From Enterobacter chengduensis (GTDB lineage Bacteria > Pseudomonadota > Gammaproteobacteria > Enterobacterales > Enterobacteriaceae): a stretch of 64,000 nucleotides of DNA. A program made the position numbers and the translations under genes. The number at the start of each line of letters is the position of its first letter. The stretch's first letter is position 1. The stretch covers positions 2,728,001-2,792,000 of the forward strand of contig NZ_CP043318.1 of NCBI RefSeq assembly GCF_001984825.2. Reading direction: 5' to 3'. Shown in pieces: positions 26,402-35,932 of the stretch. Below the pieces are notes generated by a model. That model had not been told where the DNA came from, did not search any database, and saw only the letters and a list, made by a program, of their open reading frames with translations.

Positions 26402-26423
26402 CCTCGCTGCGGCGGGGTTTTTT
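26402..26423 (+). terminator. Intrinsic terminator of tpx
   Basis: Stem CCTCGC/GCGGGG (with one G-T pair) and a 4-base loop, then TTTTTT, 34 bases after the tpx stop. Confidence 0.85.
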
Positions 26424-26556
26424 ATTGCGTAAAAGCTGAATCGTTAAGGCAAAAACAAACATAAATCACACTAATTATGCAATGATGTCGACAGTCTGTA
26501 ACATAATCGTGACTAACAGCGCATTCCAATCGCTAAAATCCGCTATTTTTGCCCTC

Positions 26557-26572
26557 AGTGAAGCCCATCACA
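26557..26572 (+). promoter_or_regulatory. Possible CRP site upstream of the epimerase-like gene
   Basis: AGTGA-N6-TCACA followed by TTT matches the CRP consensus TGTGA-N6-TCACA at 9 of 10 conserved bases. It lies about 70 bases before the ATG at 26643. A carbohydrate-linked gene downstream makes catabolite control plausible. Confidence 0.45.
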
Positions 26573-26642
26573 TTTCCCTTTTTCTCTAAACATTAGATTT
26601 GCTTACGAAAGAAAATAATCGTTTCAGCAAAAAGGATAAAAT

Positions 26643-27851
26643 ATGAAAATCAAATTCGCTTATACGCTCCTCGCCGTCCTGATTTCTGGCCATGCAGCGG
26701 CTCAAACCTGGGTGCTGACGAGCGCTGAAAGCAGCGTAGAGAAAGGAAACTGGAAGATTTCCAGCGATGAGCTGAACGTTAAGGATAAAACGTTCAGCAT
26801 TGAGCAAAAGGTCCTGCACGGCGGTAAGCAGGAGGGCAGCAAAGTCATCATAATTAGCAGCAAAGACGGCCTGACCATTACCTTAAGCCCAACCCGCGGC
26901 ATGAACCTTCTGCACGTTGAAGGGTTTGGCACCCGGCTGGGCTGGGATTCTCCGGTTAAAGAGGTCGTTAACCCGGCCTATATCAATCTTGAAAGCCGCA
27001 ACGGTCTCGGCTGGCTGGATGGTTTCAACGAGATGATGGTGCGCTGTGGCTATGAGTGGACGGGACACCCGGTCACCGCGGACGGGCAAATTTATACCCT
27101 TCACGGCCGGGCCGGCAATACCCCGGTATCGCAGGTGGAAGTTGAGGTTGCGGATGCCGCTCCGCATGAGATCCGCGTTCGGGGCCTGATCAAAGAGAGC
27201 ACGTTCAAAAAAGCGGATCTGCAAACCATGACCGAACTGCGTTACGTCCCCGGTACCAACCGCTTTAGCCTGCACGATGTTCTGACCAACCGTGCGGATT
27301 ATCCTCACGATTACCAAATCATCTATCACAGCAACTTCGGCACGCCGATCCTCGAAGAAGGCGCCCGCTTCCTTGCGCCCGCGGTGAGCGTGAGCCCGTT
27401 CAACGACTACGCCAAAGCGGGCGTTAACGACTGGCAAACCTACGCCGGGCCGACAAAAGGCTTTGATGAGATGGTCTTTAACATTAAGCCGATCGCGGAC
27501 AATAACCACGAGACGCTCGCGGCGGTGATTAATAAAGCCGGAGATAAAGGCGCGTCAATTCAGTTTGATACCCGCCAGCTGCCCGTGCTGACCTTATGGA
27601 AAAATACCGACACGCTGAAGCAGGGCTATGTCACGGGCATTGAGCCAGGCACCAGCTACGCCTAACCCGTCACCATTGAACGCGAGCAGAAGCGGGTTAA
27701 GCAGCTGCAGCCCGGCGCCAGCGCGCAGTTTGATCTGACCTATACCCTGCTGCACAGCCCGCAGCAGGTGAAAGAGGTCGAAACCAGGATTGCGTCAATT
27801 CAGGGCGAGACAAAAACAGAAATCGTTAACACGCCGATTGCGAAGGAATAA
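26643..27851 (+). pseudogene. Secreted aldose-1-epimerase-like (DUF4432) gene broken by an in-frame TAA
   Basis: A 402-codon frame with a signal peptide (cut after HAAA near residue 20) and a galactose-mutarotase-like beta fold: the HGRAGNTP and GFNEMMVRCG motifs and the IEPGTSYA segment are typical of DUF4432 epimerases. A TAA at 27663-27665 (codon 341) interrupts it directly after SYA, where relatives continue into an ERE-x-x-RV strand; the same frame runs on through such a strand for 61 codons to the TAA at 27849. One base change from many codons (for example Tyr TAT/TAC) suffices. The 340-aa product would lack the C-terminal strands. No other defect is visible, so the break looks recent. 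Confidence 0.8.
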
Positions 27852-27861
27852 ACCTAAGGTC

Positions 27862-27888
27862 AAAAGCCTCTTTACAGAGGCTTTTTTG
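27862..27888. terminator. Bidirectional terminator between the epimerase-like gene and tyrR
   Basis: AAAAGCCTC-TTTACA-GAGGCTTTTTT: a perfect stem with T residues on both strands, so it can end the + transcript and the tyrR transcript arriving from the right. Confidence 0.9.
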
Positions 27889-29430
27889 TTATTCGTCGCC
27901 TTTCTTATGATTCAAACCGTACTCGCGCAGCTTATTCGCGATCGCGGTGTGCGAGACGCCAAGGCGTTTTGCCAGTTTACGGGTGCTGGGGTAGCTGCGG
28001 TAAAGCTGGGTCAGCACTGAACGCTCGAAACGGCTGGTAATATCGTCCAGCGACCCTTCCATCGCCTCTTCACCTACCGATACCGTACCGGCGTCGTAAT
28101 CCGGCAACAGGATATCCTGCGGGCGCAGTTCATAGCCTTCAAGCTGGGTCAGCGCACGATAAACGGCGTTTTTGAGCTGACGAATGTTGCCCGGCCAGCC
28201 GTAGCGCATCAGCACCGTGCCGAGATCGGCAGAGAGCTTCGGACGCGGCACCCCCTGCTCGTCGGCGAAGCGGGCGACGAACAGCTCCGTCAGCGGCATG
28301 ATGTCCTGCGGACAATCGCGCAGCGGCGGAATGTTCAGCGTCAGGACGTTGAGGCGATAATAGAGATCTTCGCGGAAGATCCCCTTTTGCACCAGTTCCA
28401 CCAGGTTTTTCTGGGTGGCGCAAATGACGCGCACGTCCACATGCACTTCGTGATCTTCACCGACGCGGCGGAACGTGCCGTCGTTCAGGAAGCGCAGCAG
28501 CTTAGCCTGCATACGCGGCGACATTTCGCCGATCTCGTCCAGCAGCACGGAGCCGCCGTTGGCCTGCTCGAAGAACCCTTTCTTGCCTTCCGGCGCGTGG
28601 CCAAACAGCTCGCTTTCAACGGCATCTTCCGGAATAGAGGCGCAGTTGAGTGCCAGATACGGTTTTGCCGCGCGCGGACTCGCCAGATGCACGGCGTGCG
28701 CCAGCAGGTCTTTGCCGGTGCCGGTATCCCCGGTAATCAGCAGCGGCGCGGTCAGGCTGGCGAGCTTGCGCGCCTGGTCCACCACGTGGCGCATTTTCGG
28801 GCTGACGGCAATAATCTGGCTGAACGCACCCACGTCCTGACTGGAGAGGTTTTGCAGCTGACGCCCCATGCGAAGCGTCGAGCGCAGCATGATCACCGCC
28901 CCGGTCAGTACGCGGGTATCATTTTCCCCTTTCAGATAGACCGGCGTGATCTCCATCAGGAAATTCTGCCCGTTAATCACCACATGCTCGCTGTGCGTGT
29001 TTTGCGGGTTGCTGTCCAGCCAGCGCTGGAAGTTAAAGCCGGGGATCAGCTGCGCGGCGTTATGATTGCTCAGCTTCTCCTGGCTCTGGGCGAAAAGCTG
29101 GCAGCTCGCGTGGTTAACGCGCTCAACTTTGCTTTTCAGATCCAGGGAGAGGAACGGCTCCGGCATGGCCTCCAGCAGCGCGCTCAGCGCCAGGTGCTCG
29201 CGCTCGGAGGGCATCCAGGGAATGGTGCGGACATCCGTAACGCCAGCGATACGGCGGATTTCCGCCATCAGGCTGCTGAAGGTATTAAATTCAATTTCGG
29301 CAAAATTGAGGTAAATTCGCCCGACAGGATCGATCTCAATGCCACGTAAATCAATGCTACGTAAAACAAGAAGATCGAGTAATTCGCGGGTCAGACCGAG
29401 ACGGTCTTCACAGAAGACTTCGAGACGCAT
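27889..29430 (-). CDS. tyrR: TyrR, regulator of aromatic amino acid genes
   Basis: 513 aa. N-terminal ACT domain (about 1-75), PAS domain (about 80-190), AAA+ domain with Walker A TGDTGTGKD near 228 and Walker B LLDEIGEM, and a C-terminal helix-turn-helix (RKLAKRLGVSHTAIANKL). The sigma-54 contact motif GAFTGA is replaced, as expected for TyrR, which acts on sigma-70 promoters. It responds to tyrosine, phenylalanine and tryptophan and represses or activates aroF, tyrP, mtr and others. It is downstream of ycjX-ycjF. Confidence 0.96.
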   Translation of the reverse strand: MRLEVFCEDRLGLTRELLDLLVLRSIDLRGIEIDPVGRIYLNFAEIEFNTFSSLMAEIRRIAGVTDVRTIPWMPSEREHLALSALLEAMPEPFLSLDLKSKVERVNHASCQLFAQSQEKLSNHNAAQLIPGFNFQRWLDSNPQNTHSEHVVINGQNFLMEITPVYLKGENDTRVLTGAVIMLRSTLRMGRQLQNLSSQDVGAFSQIIAVSPKMRHVVDQARKLASLTAPLLITGDTGTGKDLLAHAVHLASPRAAKPYLALNCASIPEDAVESELFGHAPEGKKGFFEQANGGSVLLDEIGEMSPRMQAKLLRFLNDGTFRRVGEDHEVHVDVRVICATQKNLVELVQKGIFREDLYYRLNVLTLNIPPLRDCPQDIMPLTELFVARFADEQGVPRPKLSADLGTVLMRYGWPGNIRQLKNAVYRALTQLEGYELRPQDILLPDYDAGTVSVGEEAMEGSLDDITSRFERSVLTQLYRSYPSTRKLAKRLGVSHTAIANKLREYGLNHKKGDE

Positions 29431-29542
29431 GGGAAATTCACCGTTTTAAGCCAATAACAGTAAAATGATATGTCAGAACACGGTGATCCGGAAGATGGCT
29501 GTCAACAAATATTGACAGCCAGCACGATTAGTGAACAAAACC

Positions 29543-30595
29543 TCACGGCGCCGGTTTTTTATTGAGCGTCTCTTTGAGCTGGCCGATCAGTTCACGTCGG
29601 AAATCCCCCAGACGGGGCTTATCGCCGTCAATCCACGGCAGCGGACGGCAGACCTCCATCGCTTTAATCCCCAGGCGCGCGGTTAATAATCCCGCACCGA
29701 TACCCTGAGCCGCACGGGCAGAAAGACGCGCCGCCAGATCCTGCGACATCCAGTCCATGCCCACTTCGCGCACCAGTTCGCTCGCCCCGGCAAACGCGAT
29801 ATTGAGCAGGACCAGCTTGAACAGTCTGAGCCGACTGTAGTAGCCCAGCTCGATGCCGTAAAGGTTCGCGATGCGGTTGATCAGGCGCAGGTTACGCCAG
29901 GCGATGAAGGCCATATCGACCAGCGCCAGCGGGCTGACGGCAATCATCAGGGTGGATTCCGCGGCAGAGCGGCTAATTTCCCGCCGCGCCTGGGCATCCA
30001 GCACCGGCTGTACCATATGGGAGTAGAGCGTTACCACTTCCCGGTCATTCTGGGTTTCATGGATGGCGGCATACCAGCGCTGAAGCGCCGGATGCGACTG
30101 ATCGATTCCGGCCTGGCTGGCCAGCTTTTCACAAAACGCGCGACCTTTGCCGGTGCCGTGGCTGTGGAGCAGATCCCGCGCCTCATCACGCTCGTGCGCG
30201 CGCTGTCGCAGTCGCCAGAGTCGCCGCCACTCGGTGGCAACCGATCCGACGCCCGCCCCCACAATCAGCGCGCCTGCGGCACATCCGCCCAGCGCGACCC
30301 AGTCCTGCGTTTGCCAGGCATTCATCGTCCACTGCACGCCCTGTCCCACCACGCTTACGCCAAACAGCGCCAGACCGGCGGTCACCATCCTGCGCCACAG
30401 GCTGCGTTTTGGGCGAAGCGCGGCGTCCACGGCCGCCTCTGCCGGACCCTCCTCAACAGCGGGATCGTCCTGCAGCGCCGGGGCGAAGTTTTCTGCCTGA
30501 GTACCGCTGAACGTCTGCGCCGTTTTGAACGCCTCCTGAGGCACCTGCTCAAGCGTTCCGGTAAAGTCTATGCGCGGTTTTAACGGTTCCGTCAT
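29543..30595 (-). CDS. ycjF: YcjF, inner-membrane protein (DUF697/UPF0283)
   Basis: 350 aa. A soluble N-terminal part of about 65 residues is followed by two transmembrane helices (about 70-93 and 100-120) and a C-terminal DUF697 domain with further hydrophobic stretches. The first 4 bases overlap the end of ycjX, so the two are translated together. In E. coli the pair is induced with the phage-shock and heat-shock responses; molecular role unknown. Confidence 0.9.
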   Translation of the reverse strand: MTEPLKPRIDFTGTLEQVPQEAFKTAQTFSGTQAENFAPALQDDPAVEEGPAEAAVDAALRPKRSLWRRMVTAGLALFGVSVVGQGVQWTMNAWQTQDWVALGGCAAGALIVGAGVGSVATEWRRLWRLRQRAHERDEARDLLHSHGTGKGRAFCEKLASQAGIDQSHPALQRWYAAIHETQNDREVVTLYSHMVQPVLDAQARREISRSAAESTLMIAVSPLALVDMAFIAWRNLRLINRIANLYGIELGYYSRLRLFKLVLLNIAFAGASELVREVGMDWMSQDLAARLSARAAQGIGAGLLTARLGIKAMEVCRPLPWIDGDKPRLGDFRRELIGQLKETLNKKPAP

Positions 30596-31989
30596 CGCAA
30601 TTTATCTCCAATCAAAAACTCCAGCGCCGCATCCAGACGGATGTGCGGTAATGGCCGATCGACGCTCATCGCCTGCGGGCGGAAGGCTTCGAACTGGAAG
30701 CCCTGGTTCTGCCAGAAGGCCTGACCCGGCAGCCGCGCGGGCACTTCGCCCGGATACACCGTGAGCGGTTCACCGTCGCTGAGCCGGTTGCCGCGCAAGG
30801 CCGGTATTTTTTCGCCGTTGAGGTCAATCAGCCCGCTTTGCGTCGCCTGGACGGACGCGAGCCCAAGGCAATCCATGCCGATCCCTTCGAAGGCGGCGTT
30901 TTGCCACGCATCCTGCACCAGTTGCTGCAGCAGCGATACCATATTGGCATGCTGGTCGACCGTGACGTGATCGGCCTTGGTAGCCGCAAAGAGCAGTTTG
31001 TCGATCACCGGGGAGAACAGGCGGCGAAACAGCGTCCGCTGCCCGTAGTGAAAACTTTGCATCAGCTGCGTTAGCGCGAGGCGCATATCGTTGAAAGCCT
31101 GCGGCCCGCTGTTGAGCGGCTGCAAACAATCCACCAGCACAATCTGACGGTCAAATCGCAAAAAGTGGTTTTTATAGAAACCTTTGACCACCCTTTCACA
31201 GTAGTAATGGTAACGCTCGCGCAGCATCCCGGCATTGGTATGTTTGTCCGCCTGCGCCAGCGTCGACTCGCCCACCCCATCCACATCCGGCCACGGGAAG
31301 AACTGCAGCGCGGGCGCGCCCGCTAAATCGCCAGGCAATACGAAACGCCCCGGCTGGATGAAGTGCAGCCCTTCCTGTTTGCACTGATGCAAATAGTCCG
31401 TCCACGCTCCGGCGATGGCCGCCAGACGGTTTTCATCGGCGGGCGCAAGCGGGTCCAGGCCTTCGCACAGCTCTCGCCATTTAGCCGACCAACCGGCGCG
31501 CTGCCCCTGCAACAGCCCCGTCATCTGGCGGGACCAGCTCAGGTAATCCTGCGCCAGCATCGGCAAATCGAGCAGCCATTCACCGGGGTAATCGACGATC
31601 TCCAGGTACAGCGTGGAGGTATCCTTGAAGTGGCGCATCAGGGATTCATTGGAGCGAAAACGTAGCGCAAGACGAATTTCACTGACCCCTCGCGTCGGCG
31701 TCGGCCACATAGGCGGATCGCCATAGAGCTGCGCCAGCCCTTCGTCATAGGTAAAACGGGGAATACCAAAATCACGCTGCGGGACGCGCTTCACGCCCAG
31801 CAGGCGCTCTTCCCGCACCGCGCTTAGCAGCGGCAAACGCGCCCCGGCGTGCACGTTCAGGAGCTGGTTTACCATCGCCGTGATAAACGCCGTCTTGCCG
31901 CTGCGGCTCAGCCCCGTCACGGCCAGACGCAGATGACGGTCAACGCCGCGGTTCACCAGTGAATTGATTTCGTTTTTAAGTCGCTTCAT
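30592..31989 (-). CDS. ycjX: YcjX, predicted P-loop NTPase (DUF463)
   Basis: 465 aa. The P-loop TGLSRSGKT lies at residues 25-33 and a switch/G3-like DYPGEW near 133; the rest is the stimulated-in-stress YcjX fold reported to bind GTP. AAGGACGGCG precedes the ATG. It forms an operon with ycjF and is divergent from ycjW. Function unknown, with a stress role inferred from E. coli regulation. Confidence 0.92.
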   Translation of the reverse strand: MKRLKNEINSLVNRGVDRHLRLAVTGLSRSGKTAFITAMVNQLLNVHAGARLPLLSAVREERLLGVKRVPQRDFGIPRFTYDEGLAQLYGDPPMWPTPTRGVSEIRLALRFRSNESLMRHFKDTSTLYLEIVDYPGEWLLDLPMLAQDYLSWSRQMTGLLQGQRAGWSAKWRELCEGLDPLAPADENRLAAIAGAWTDYLHQCKQEGLHFIQPGRFVLPGDLAGAPALQFFPWPDVDGVGESTLAQADKHTNAGMLRERYHYYCERVVKGFYKNHFLRFDRQIVLVDCLQPLNSGPQAFNDMRLALTQLMQSFHYGQRTLFRRLFSPVIDKLLFAATKADHVTVDQHANMVSLLQQLVQDAWQNAAFEGIGMDCLGLASVQATQSGLIDLNGEKIPALRGNRLSDGEPLTVYPGEVPARLPGQAFWQNQGFQFEAFRPQAMSVDRPLPHIRLDAALEFLIGDKLR

Positions 31990-32144
31990 CGCCGTCCTTC
32001 GTTGCCTGGAAGCCTTGAATGCATGGCTTCAGAATACAATAGATGGGGGCAGATCGTTGATTATCAATTCTTATTTATTGCTATTGCCGTTTTCTCTCCA
32101 GTAAGATGAACGACATTGCTGTCAGTCCGGAGTGAGTAAGGTGT

Positions 32145-33155
32145 ATGTCACCCACCATCTATGATATCGCACGGGTTGCGGGCGTATCGAAATCAACCGT
32201 TTCCCGCGTTCTGAATAAACAAACGAATATTTCCCCCGAAGCACGGGACAAAGTGCTGAAGGCGATTGACGAATTAAATTATCAGCCCAACAAACTGGCC
32301 CGCGCTCTGACGACGTCAGGCTTCGATGCCATTATGGTTATTTCCACCCGCTCCACCAAAACCACTGCCGGTAATCCGTTTTTCTCCGATGTGCTTCACG
32401 CCATTACGGCAAAAGCGGAAGAAGAAGGATTTGATGTTATTTTACAAACGTCAAAAAGCAGCGAAGACGACCTGCTGAAATGCGTGAGTAAAATAAAACA
32501 GAAGATGATCAAAGGGATCATTATGCTGAGCTCTCCGGCAAATGAATCCTTTTTTACCACGCTGGATGCGTATGGCGTACCGGTTGTGGTTATCGGCAAA
32601 GTTGAAGGTGAGTATCAGAATATTTATTCCGTCGACACGGATAATTTTCATGACAGCGCCACGCTCACCGAAACCTTTATTAAAAATGGCCGCCGTAAAA
32701 TTGCCTGCCTGCATGCGCCACTTGATTATCATGTTTCAATCGATCGTCTGGCGGGCTATAAGACCAGCCTGGAAAAGCACCATATTGCCATTAACCCGGA
32801 GTGGGTCAGGGATGGCGGCTATACCCATGAGAGTGCGCTGACGGAGGCGCTGGAATTGTTGTCTTCGCCCACGCCGCCTGATGCGGTATTTGCTACCGAC
32901 AGCATGAAGTTGCTCAGCCTCTATCGCGCGGCGGATGAGTTGAATCTGATGATCCCAGAGCAGGTGGTGATAGCCGGATACAGCGACCCGATGCTCTCAC
33001 TCATTCTGACGCCCGCCCCTGGCGGCTTTGATATCCCCACCCGAAAACTGGGGGAAGAGAGCTGCGATCTTCTCTTCAGGCGCATTGCGGGCCATCCCGC
33101 CCCGCAAAAAGTGCTTGTTGACACCCATTTTTTGCTGGCTGCTTCCCTTCGCTAA
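32145..33155 (+). CDS. ycjW: YcjW, LacI/GalR-family regulator of the ycj operon
   Basis: 336 aa. N-terminal HTH and hinge ([20 protein letters not shown], residues 5-24, then the hinge to about 60) and a periplasmic-binding-protein-like ligand domain. Its E. coli orthologue represses the ycj operon and was reported to influence pspE and H2S production. Here it is convergent with ompG, the last gene of the operon it should control. Candidate operators are the identical 14-mers at 45889 and 35945. GGAGTGAGTAAG precedes the ATG. Confidence 0.92.
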   Translation: MSPTIYDIARVAGVSKSTVSRVLNKQTNISPEARDKVLKAIDELNYQPNKLARALTTSGFDAIMVISTRSTKTTAGNPFFSDVLHAITAKAEEEGFDVILQTSKSSEDDLLKCVSKIKQKMIKGIIMLSSPANESFFTTLDAYGVPVVVIGKVEGEYQNIYSVDTDNFHDSATLTETFIKNGRRKIACLHAPLDYHVSIDRLAGYKTSLEKHHIAINPEWVRDGGYTHESALTEALELLSSPTPPDAVFATDSMKLLSLYRAADELNLMIPEQVVIAGYSDPMLSLILTPAPGGFDIPTRKLGEESCDLLFRRIAGHPAPQKVLVDTHFLLAASLR

Positions 33156-33178
33156 AACCAGGGGCTTTGTGCCCCTGG
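33154..33178 (-). terminator. Terminator of ompG and the ycj operon
   Basis: On the minus strand the perfect stem CCAGGGGC with its complement and a 5-base loop is followed by TTTT, 12 bases after the ompG stop. On the + strand it lacks a T-run. Confidence 0.7.
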
Positions 33179-33189
33179 CGTGCCGTCGG

Positions 33190-34104
33190 TCAGAACGCGT
33201 AGTTTACGCCAACCCCCGCGTAGTGGAAGCGGTCGTTTTCACCCTCGTCATGGTTTTCCCACTCATAGGCATATTCCAGCGTCATGGATAAACCATTGTT
33301 GAAATCATAAGCGTAAAGAAGACCGAGCCGGTTGAAATCGTGTCCTTCACGATCGGGATCGTCCTGCCAGTCCCAGTTCGACCAGCGATCCAGCCCAAGG
33401 CGGGTATAAGGCGTCAGGGTGGTCTGGCCTAGCGAAATGGGCAGATAGGCGCGAATTTCCTGCGTAGAAAACTCGCCGTTATTGCGGGAACTGTCCATGT
33501 TGAAACCGCGCTCTAAATAGTAATTCACTTTAGCGGCAAAGGTTTCGTTAAGGGTCCAGGTAAAGCCCGTTTCGGTTTCGACGCGGCTGTCAGCATAGCC
33601 GGTTTTTTCCAGATCGTTGGCAAACTGGTACATGGCAAACCAGCCGCCAAAACGCCAGTCGTCGGTTAATTTAATATCCCAGTCCGGCTGAACCTTATAG
33701 CGCTGCATATTTGCGCTGCCGTCTCTGGCGCCGTGTTCATCCTTAAAGTGATAGCCATAATTACGGAAGCCGCCGGTTAAACCGAAGGTAAAATCATCGG
33801 TTCCGATAAAGCGATAGCGTAATTCAACTTCAGGACGATCGAAATAGGTGCCGCGGGTCATGCTGCTATAATCAACCGGACCTTCCTGATACATTGCCAG
33901 CGAAATAGTCCAGGCATCCCATGTTGCATTAAACCATACGGAGGGTTCATATAATCCGTCTTTATCTTCCCCCTGTCCTTCGACGTTTTCGATTTCATAC
34001 ATTGCGCCAATATTAAATTCCCACTGCTTAGCTGTTTCTGATGCTTGGGCGCAGCTAACCCCTGCGCACAGTACGAGCGCAGCACGTCTTAGTAGAGTAC
34101 TCAT
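33190..34104 (-). CDS. ompG: OmpG, monomeric 14-strand porin
   Basis: 304 aa with a signal peptide cut after AQAS near residue 22. The mature part alternates hydrophobic and polar residues throughout and ends in the outer-membrane signal Y-A-F. Length and many strands fit E. coli OmpG, a large monomeric pore for bulky oligosaccharides. It is the last gene of the ycj cluster, giving passage of the operon's substrates across the outer membrane. AAAGGGAAT precedes the ATG. An intrinsic terminator lies between it and ycjV, so expression probably depends on read-through. Confidence 0.93.
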   Translation of the reverse strand: MSTLLRRAALVLCAGVSCAQASETAKQWEFNIGAMYEIENVEGQGEDKDGLYEPSVWFNATWDAWTISLAMYQEGPVDYSSMTRGTYFDRPEVELRYRFIGTDDFTFGLTGGFRNYGYHFKDEHGARDGSANMQRYKVQPDWDIKLTDDWRFGGWFAMYQFANDLEKTGYADSRVETETGFTWTLNETFAAKVNYYLERGFNMDSSRNNGEFSTQEIRAYLPISLGQTTLTPYTRLGLDRWSNWDWQDDPDREGHDFNRLGLLYAYDFNNGLSMTLEYAYEWENHDEGENDRFHYAGVGVNYAF

Positions 34105-34131
34105 TACATATTCCCTTTATAAGTAACAAAC

Positions 34132-34158
34132 AAAAAAACCGGAAATGGGTATTTCCGG
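34132..34158 (-). terminator. Intrinsic terminator or attenuator between ycjV and ompG
   Basis: On the minus strand CCGGAAAT-loop-ATTTCCGG (8-bp perfect stem, 4-base loop) is followed by seven T residues. It sits inside the operon, 12 bases after ycjV and 28 before ompG, leaving no room for an ordinary promoter between it and ompG. Confidence 0.88.
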
Positions 34159-34170
34159 CAAACACCTTTC

Positions 34171-35253
34171 TTATCTAATAGCCGCTTCGGTTTCAGCGTC
34201 GAAGAAATGGCATTTATTCATATCGAACTGGATGCCGATACTGTTCCCAGCGGCATAATCATTCGCGGCACCCGCGCGAACAACCAGCTCGTGGCCGCCA
34301 ACCGTGGCGTAGAGCATAAACTCCGCCCCGGTCAGTTCAGCTACGCTGACTTTCGCCGCAATATTTTCACCACTGCTCTGCAAAGTAAGAATATCTTCCG
34401 GGCGGATCCCAAAGACCACGGCTTTTCGCTGATACCCTGCGGCGTGCAGTGACGCGAGCTTGTCTTCCGGGATCGCCAGACGCAGCGTTTCCGTGACGAA
34501 ATAGCGGTCGTCGATAGCGCCACGAACAAAGTTCATGGCCGGCGAGCCAATGAAACCCGCGACAAACATATTGGCCGGCTCGTTGTATACCTGCTTCGGT
34601 GCGCCGACCTGCTGAATAATGCCGTCTTTTAAGATCACGATGCGGGTCGCCATCGTCATGGCTTCCGTTTGATCGTGGGTCACGTAAATCATCGTGGTGT
34701 TGAGCTTCTGGTGCAGCTTGCTGATTTCAGCCCGCATCTGCACGCGAAGCTTGGCGTCGAGGTTGGAGAGCGGTTCATCCATCAGGAACACGCCCGCTTC
34801 CCGCACTATCGCCCTGCCCAGCGCCACGCGCTGACGCTGGCCGCCGGACAGCGCGCCTGGCTTGCGCTTAAGGTACTCGCGCAAGCCGAGGATCTGTGCC
34901 GCCCAGTTAACCCGCTCTTCGATAACCGCAGGCGCAATCTTTTGCATCTTCAGGCCGAACGCCATGTTGTCGTAGACCGTCATGTGCGGGTAAAGCGCAT
35001 AGTTCTGGAACACCATGGCGATATCGCGAGACTTGGCGGGCACGTCGTTCATGCAAACCCCGTCAATGACCAGTTCCCCCGCGCTGATCTCCTCCAGACC
35101 GGCAATCATGCGCAGCGTCGTGGACTTACCGCAGCCAGAAGGCCCGACGAAGACGATGAACTCCTTGTCCTCGATTTCGAGATTGAAATCCTTCACCACG
35201 TGGACCTGGTTATCGTAAATTTTCTGAATGTGTTTCAGAGACAGTTGAGCCAT
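34171..35253 (-). CDS. ycjV: YcjV, ATPase of the YcjNOP sugar ABC importer
   Basis: 360 aa, MsiK/UgpC/MalK class. Walker A GPSGCGKST near 38-46, signature LSGGQRQ near 135, Walker B VFLMDEP, H-loop THDQTEAM near 192, then a C-terminal OB-type regulatory domain. It powers import by YcjN (binding protein) and YcjO/YcjP (permeases). In E. coli K-12 the gene is annotated as disrupted, as I recall; here it is complete. It is followed by a terminator before ompG. Confidence 0.92.
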   Translation of the reverse strand: MAQLSLKHIQKIYDNQVHVVKDFNLEIEDKEFIVFVGPSGCGKSTTLRMIAGLEEISAGELVIDGVCMNDVPAKSRDIAMVFQNYALYPHMTVYDNMAFGLKMQKIAPAVIEERVNWAAQILGLREYLKRKPGALSGGQRQRVALGRAIVREAGVFLMDEPLSNLDAKLRVQMRAEISKLHQKLNTTMIYVTHDQTEAMTMATRIVILKDGIIQQVGAPKQVYNEPANMFVAGFIGSPAMNFVRGAIDDRYFVTETLRLAIPEDKLASLHAAGYQRKAVVFGIRPEDILTLQSSGENIAAKVSVAELTGAEFMLYATVGGHELVVRAGAANDYAAGNSIGIQFDMNKCHFFDAETEAAIR

Positions 35254-35266
35254 TGTTAATTCCTTA

Positions 35267-35932
35267 TCAATACGTCCGGGATGCCCAAAACTCGGTCAGG
35301 CGCGTCCAGGTCAATTCCCGCGTTGAATGAAGCTGTAATCCCGCATGGTTCAGGCCAGATCCAATTCCCACCGATAGCATTCCCGCCGCGTTGATCGCCT
35401 CCACGCCCGCTGGCGCATCTTCGATGCCGATAGCCTCTTCAGGACGAACATTCAGGCCTGCACAGGCGGCGAGGAAGATCTCCGGGTCCGGCTTTGAACA
35501 GATGATGAGGGACGCATCGGCGCAAAAATCAAACGCGTGCTGAATGCCAAGGGCACGCAATATGCCGGGGGCATTCAGGGAAACGGAGGCCAGCCCAATT
35601 TTGACGTTCGCCGCACGAATATCCGCCAGGACGTCGCGAATGCCCGGCAGCAGTGAATCCTCCGTCAGTGACGCCAGAGACTGCACATAGAGGGCGTTTT
35701 TTTTCGTCGCCAGCGCGAGGCACTGCTCATCGCTAAGCATCCCCTCTTTCCCGCCATGCTTCAGGATGCGCTGCAGGGAATCCATGCGGCTAATGCCCTT
35801 CAGCTGCTCGTTAAACACCTCGTCGACGGTGATGCCGATTTCCTCCGCCACCGCGCGCCAGGCAAGAAAATGGAGGTGTGCGGTGTCGGCGATCACGCCG
35901 TCCAGATCGAATACAACGGCCTTAAGCGTCAT
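35267..35932 (-). CDS. ycjU: YcjU, beta-phosphoglucomutase
   Basis: 221 aa, HAD superfamily. Catalytic FDLDGVI (Asp8, Asp10 region) near the N-terminus, cap domain, then the KPDPEIF and GIEDAPAG motifs. It converts beta-glucose 1-phosphate made by the YcjT and YcjM phosphorolysis steps (beta-anomer from YcjT) to glucose 6-phosphate. The ATG at 35932 has GGAGGGG 5 bases before it and overlaps the ycjT end by 11 bases. The upstream longer frame has no ribosome site. Confidence 0.93.
   Translation of the reverse strand: MTLKAVVFDLDGVIADTAHLHFLAWRAVAEEIGITVDEVFNEQLKGISRMDSLQRILKHGGKEGMLSDEQCLALATKKNALYVQSLASLTEDSLLPGIRDVLADIRAANVKIGLASVSLNAPGILRALGIQHAFDFCADASLIICSKPDPEIFLAACAGLNVRPEEAIGIEDAPAGVEAINAAGMLSVGIGSGLNHAGLQLHSTRELTWTRLTEFWASRTY

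Noticed and set aside
5013..27851. Reassignment of TAA as a sense codon
   Set aside because: Many genes in the window, including nifH-like essential neighbours such as ttcA, tpx and fabI, end normally at TAA or TGA, and the three interrupted genes are individually explained by point mutation.
28387..29349. Plus-strand 320-aa open frame
   Set aside because: Antisense shadow of tyrR with low-complexity composition.
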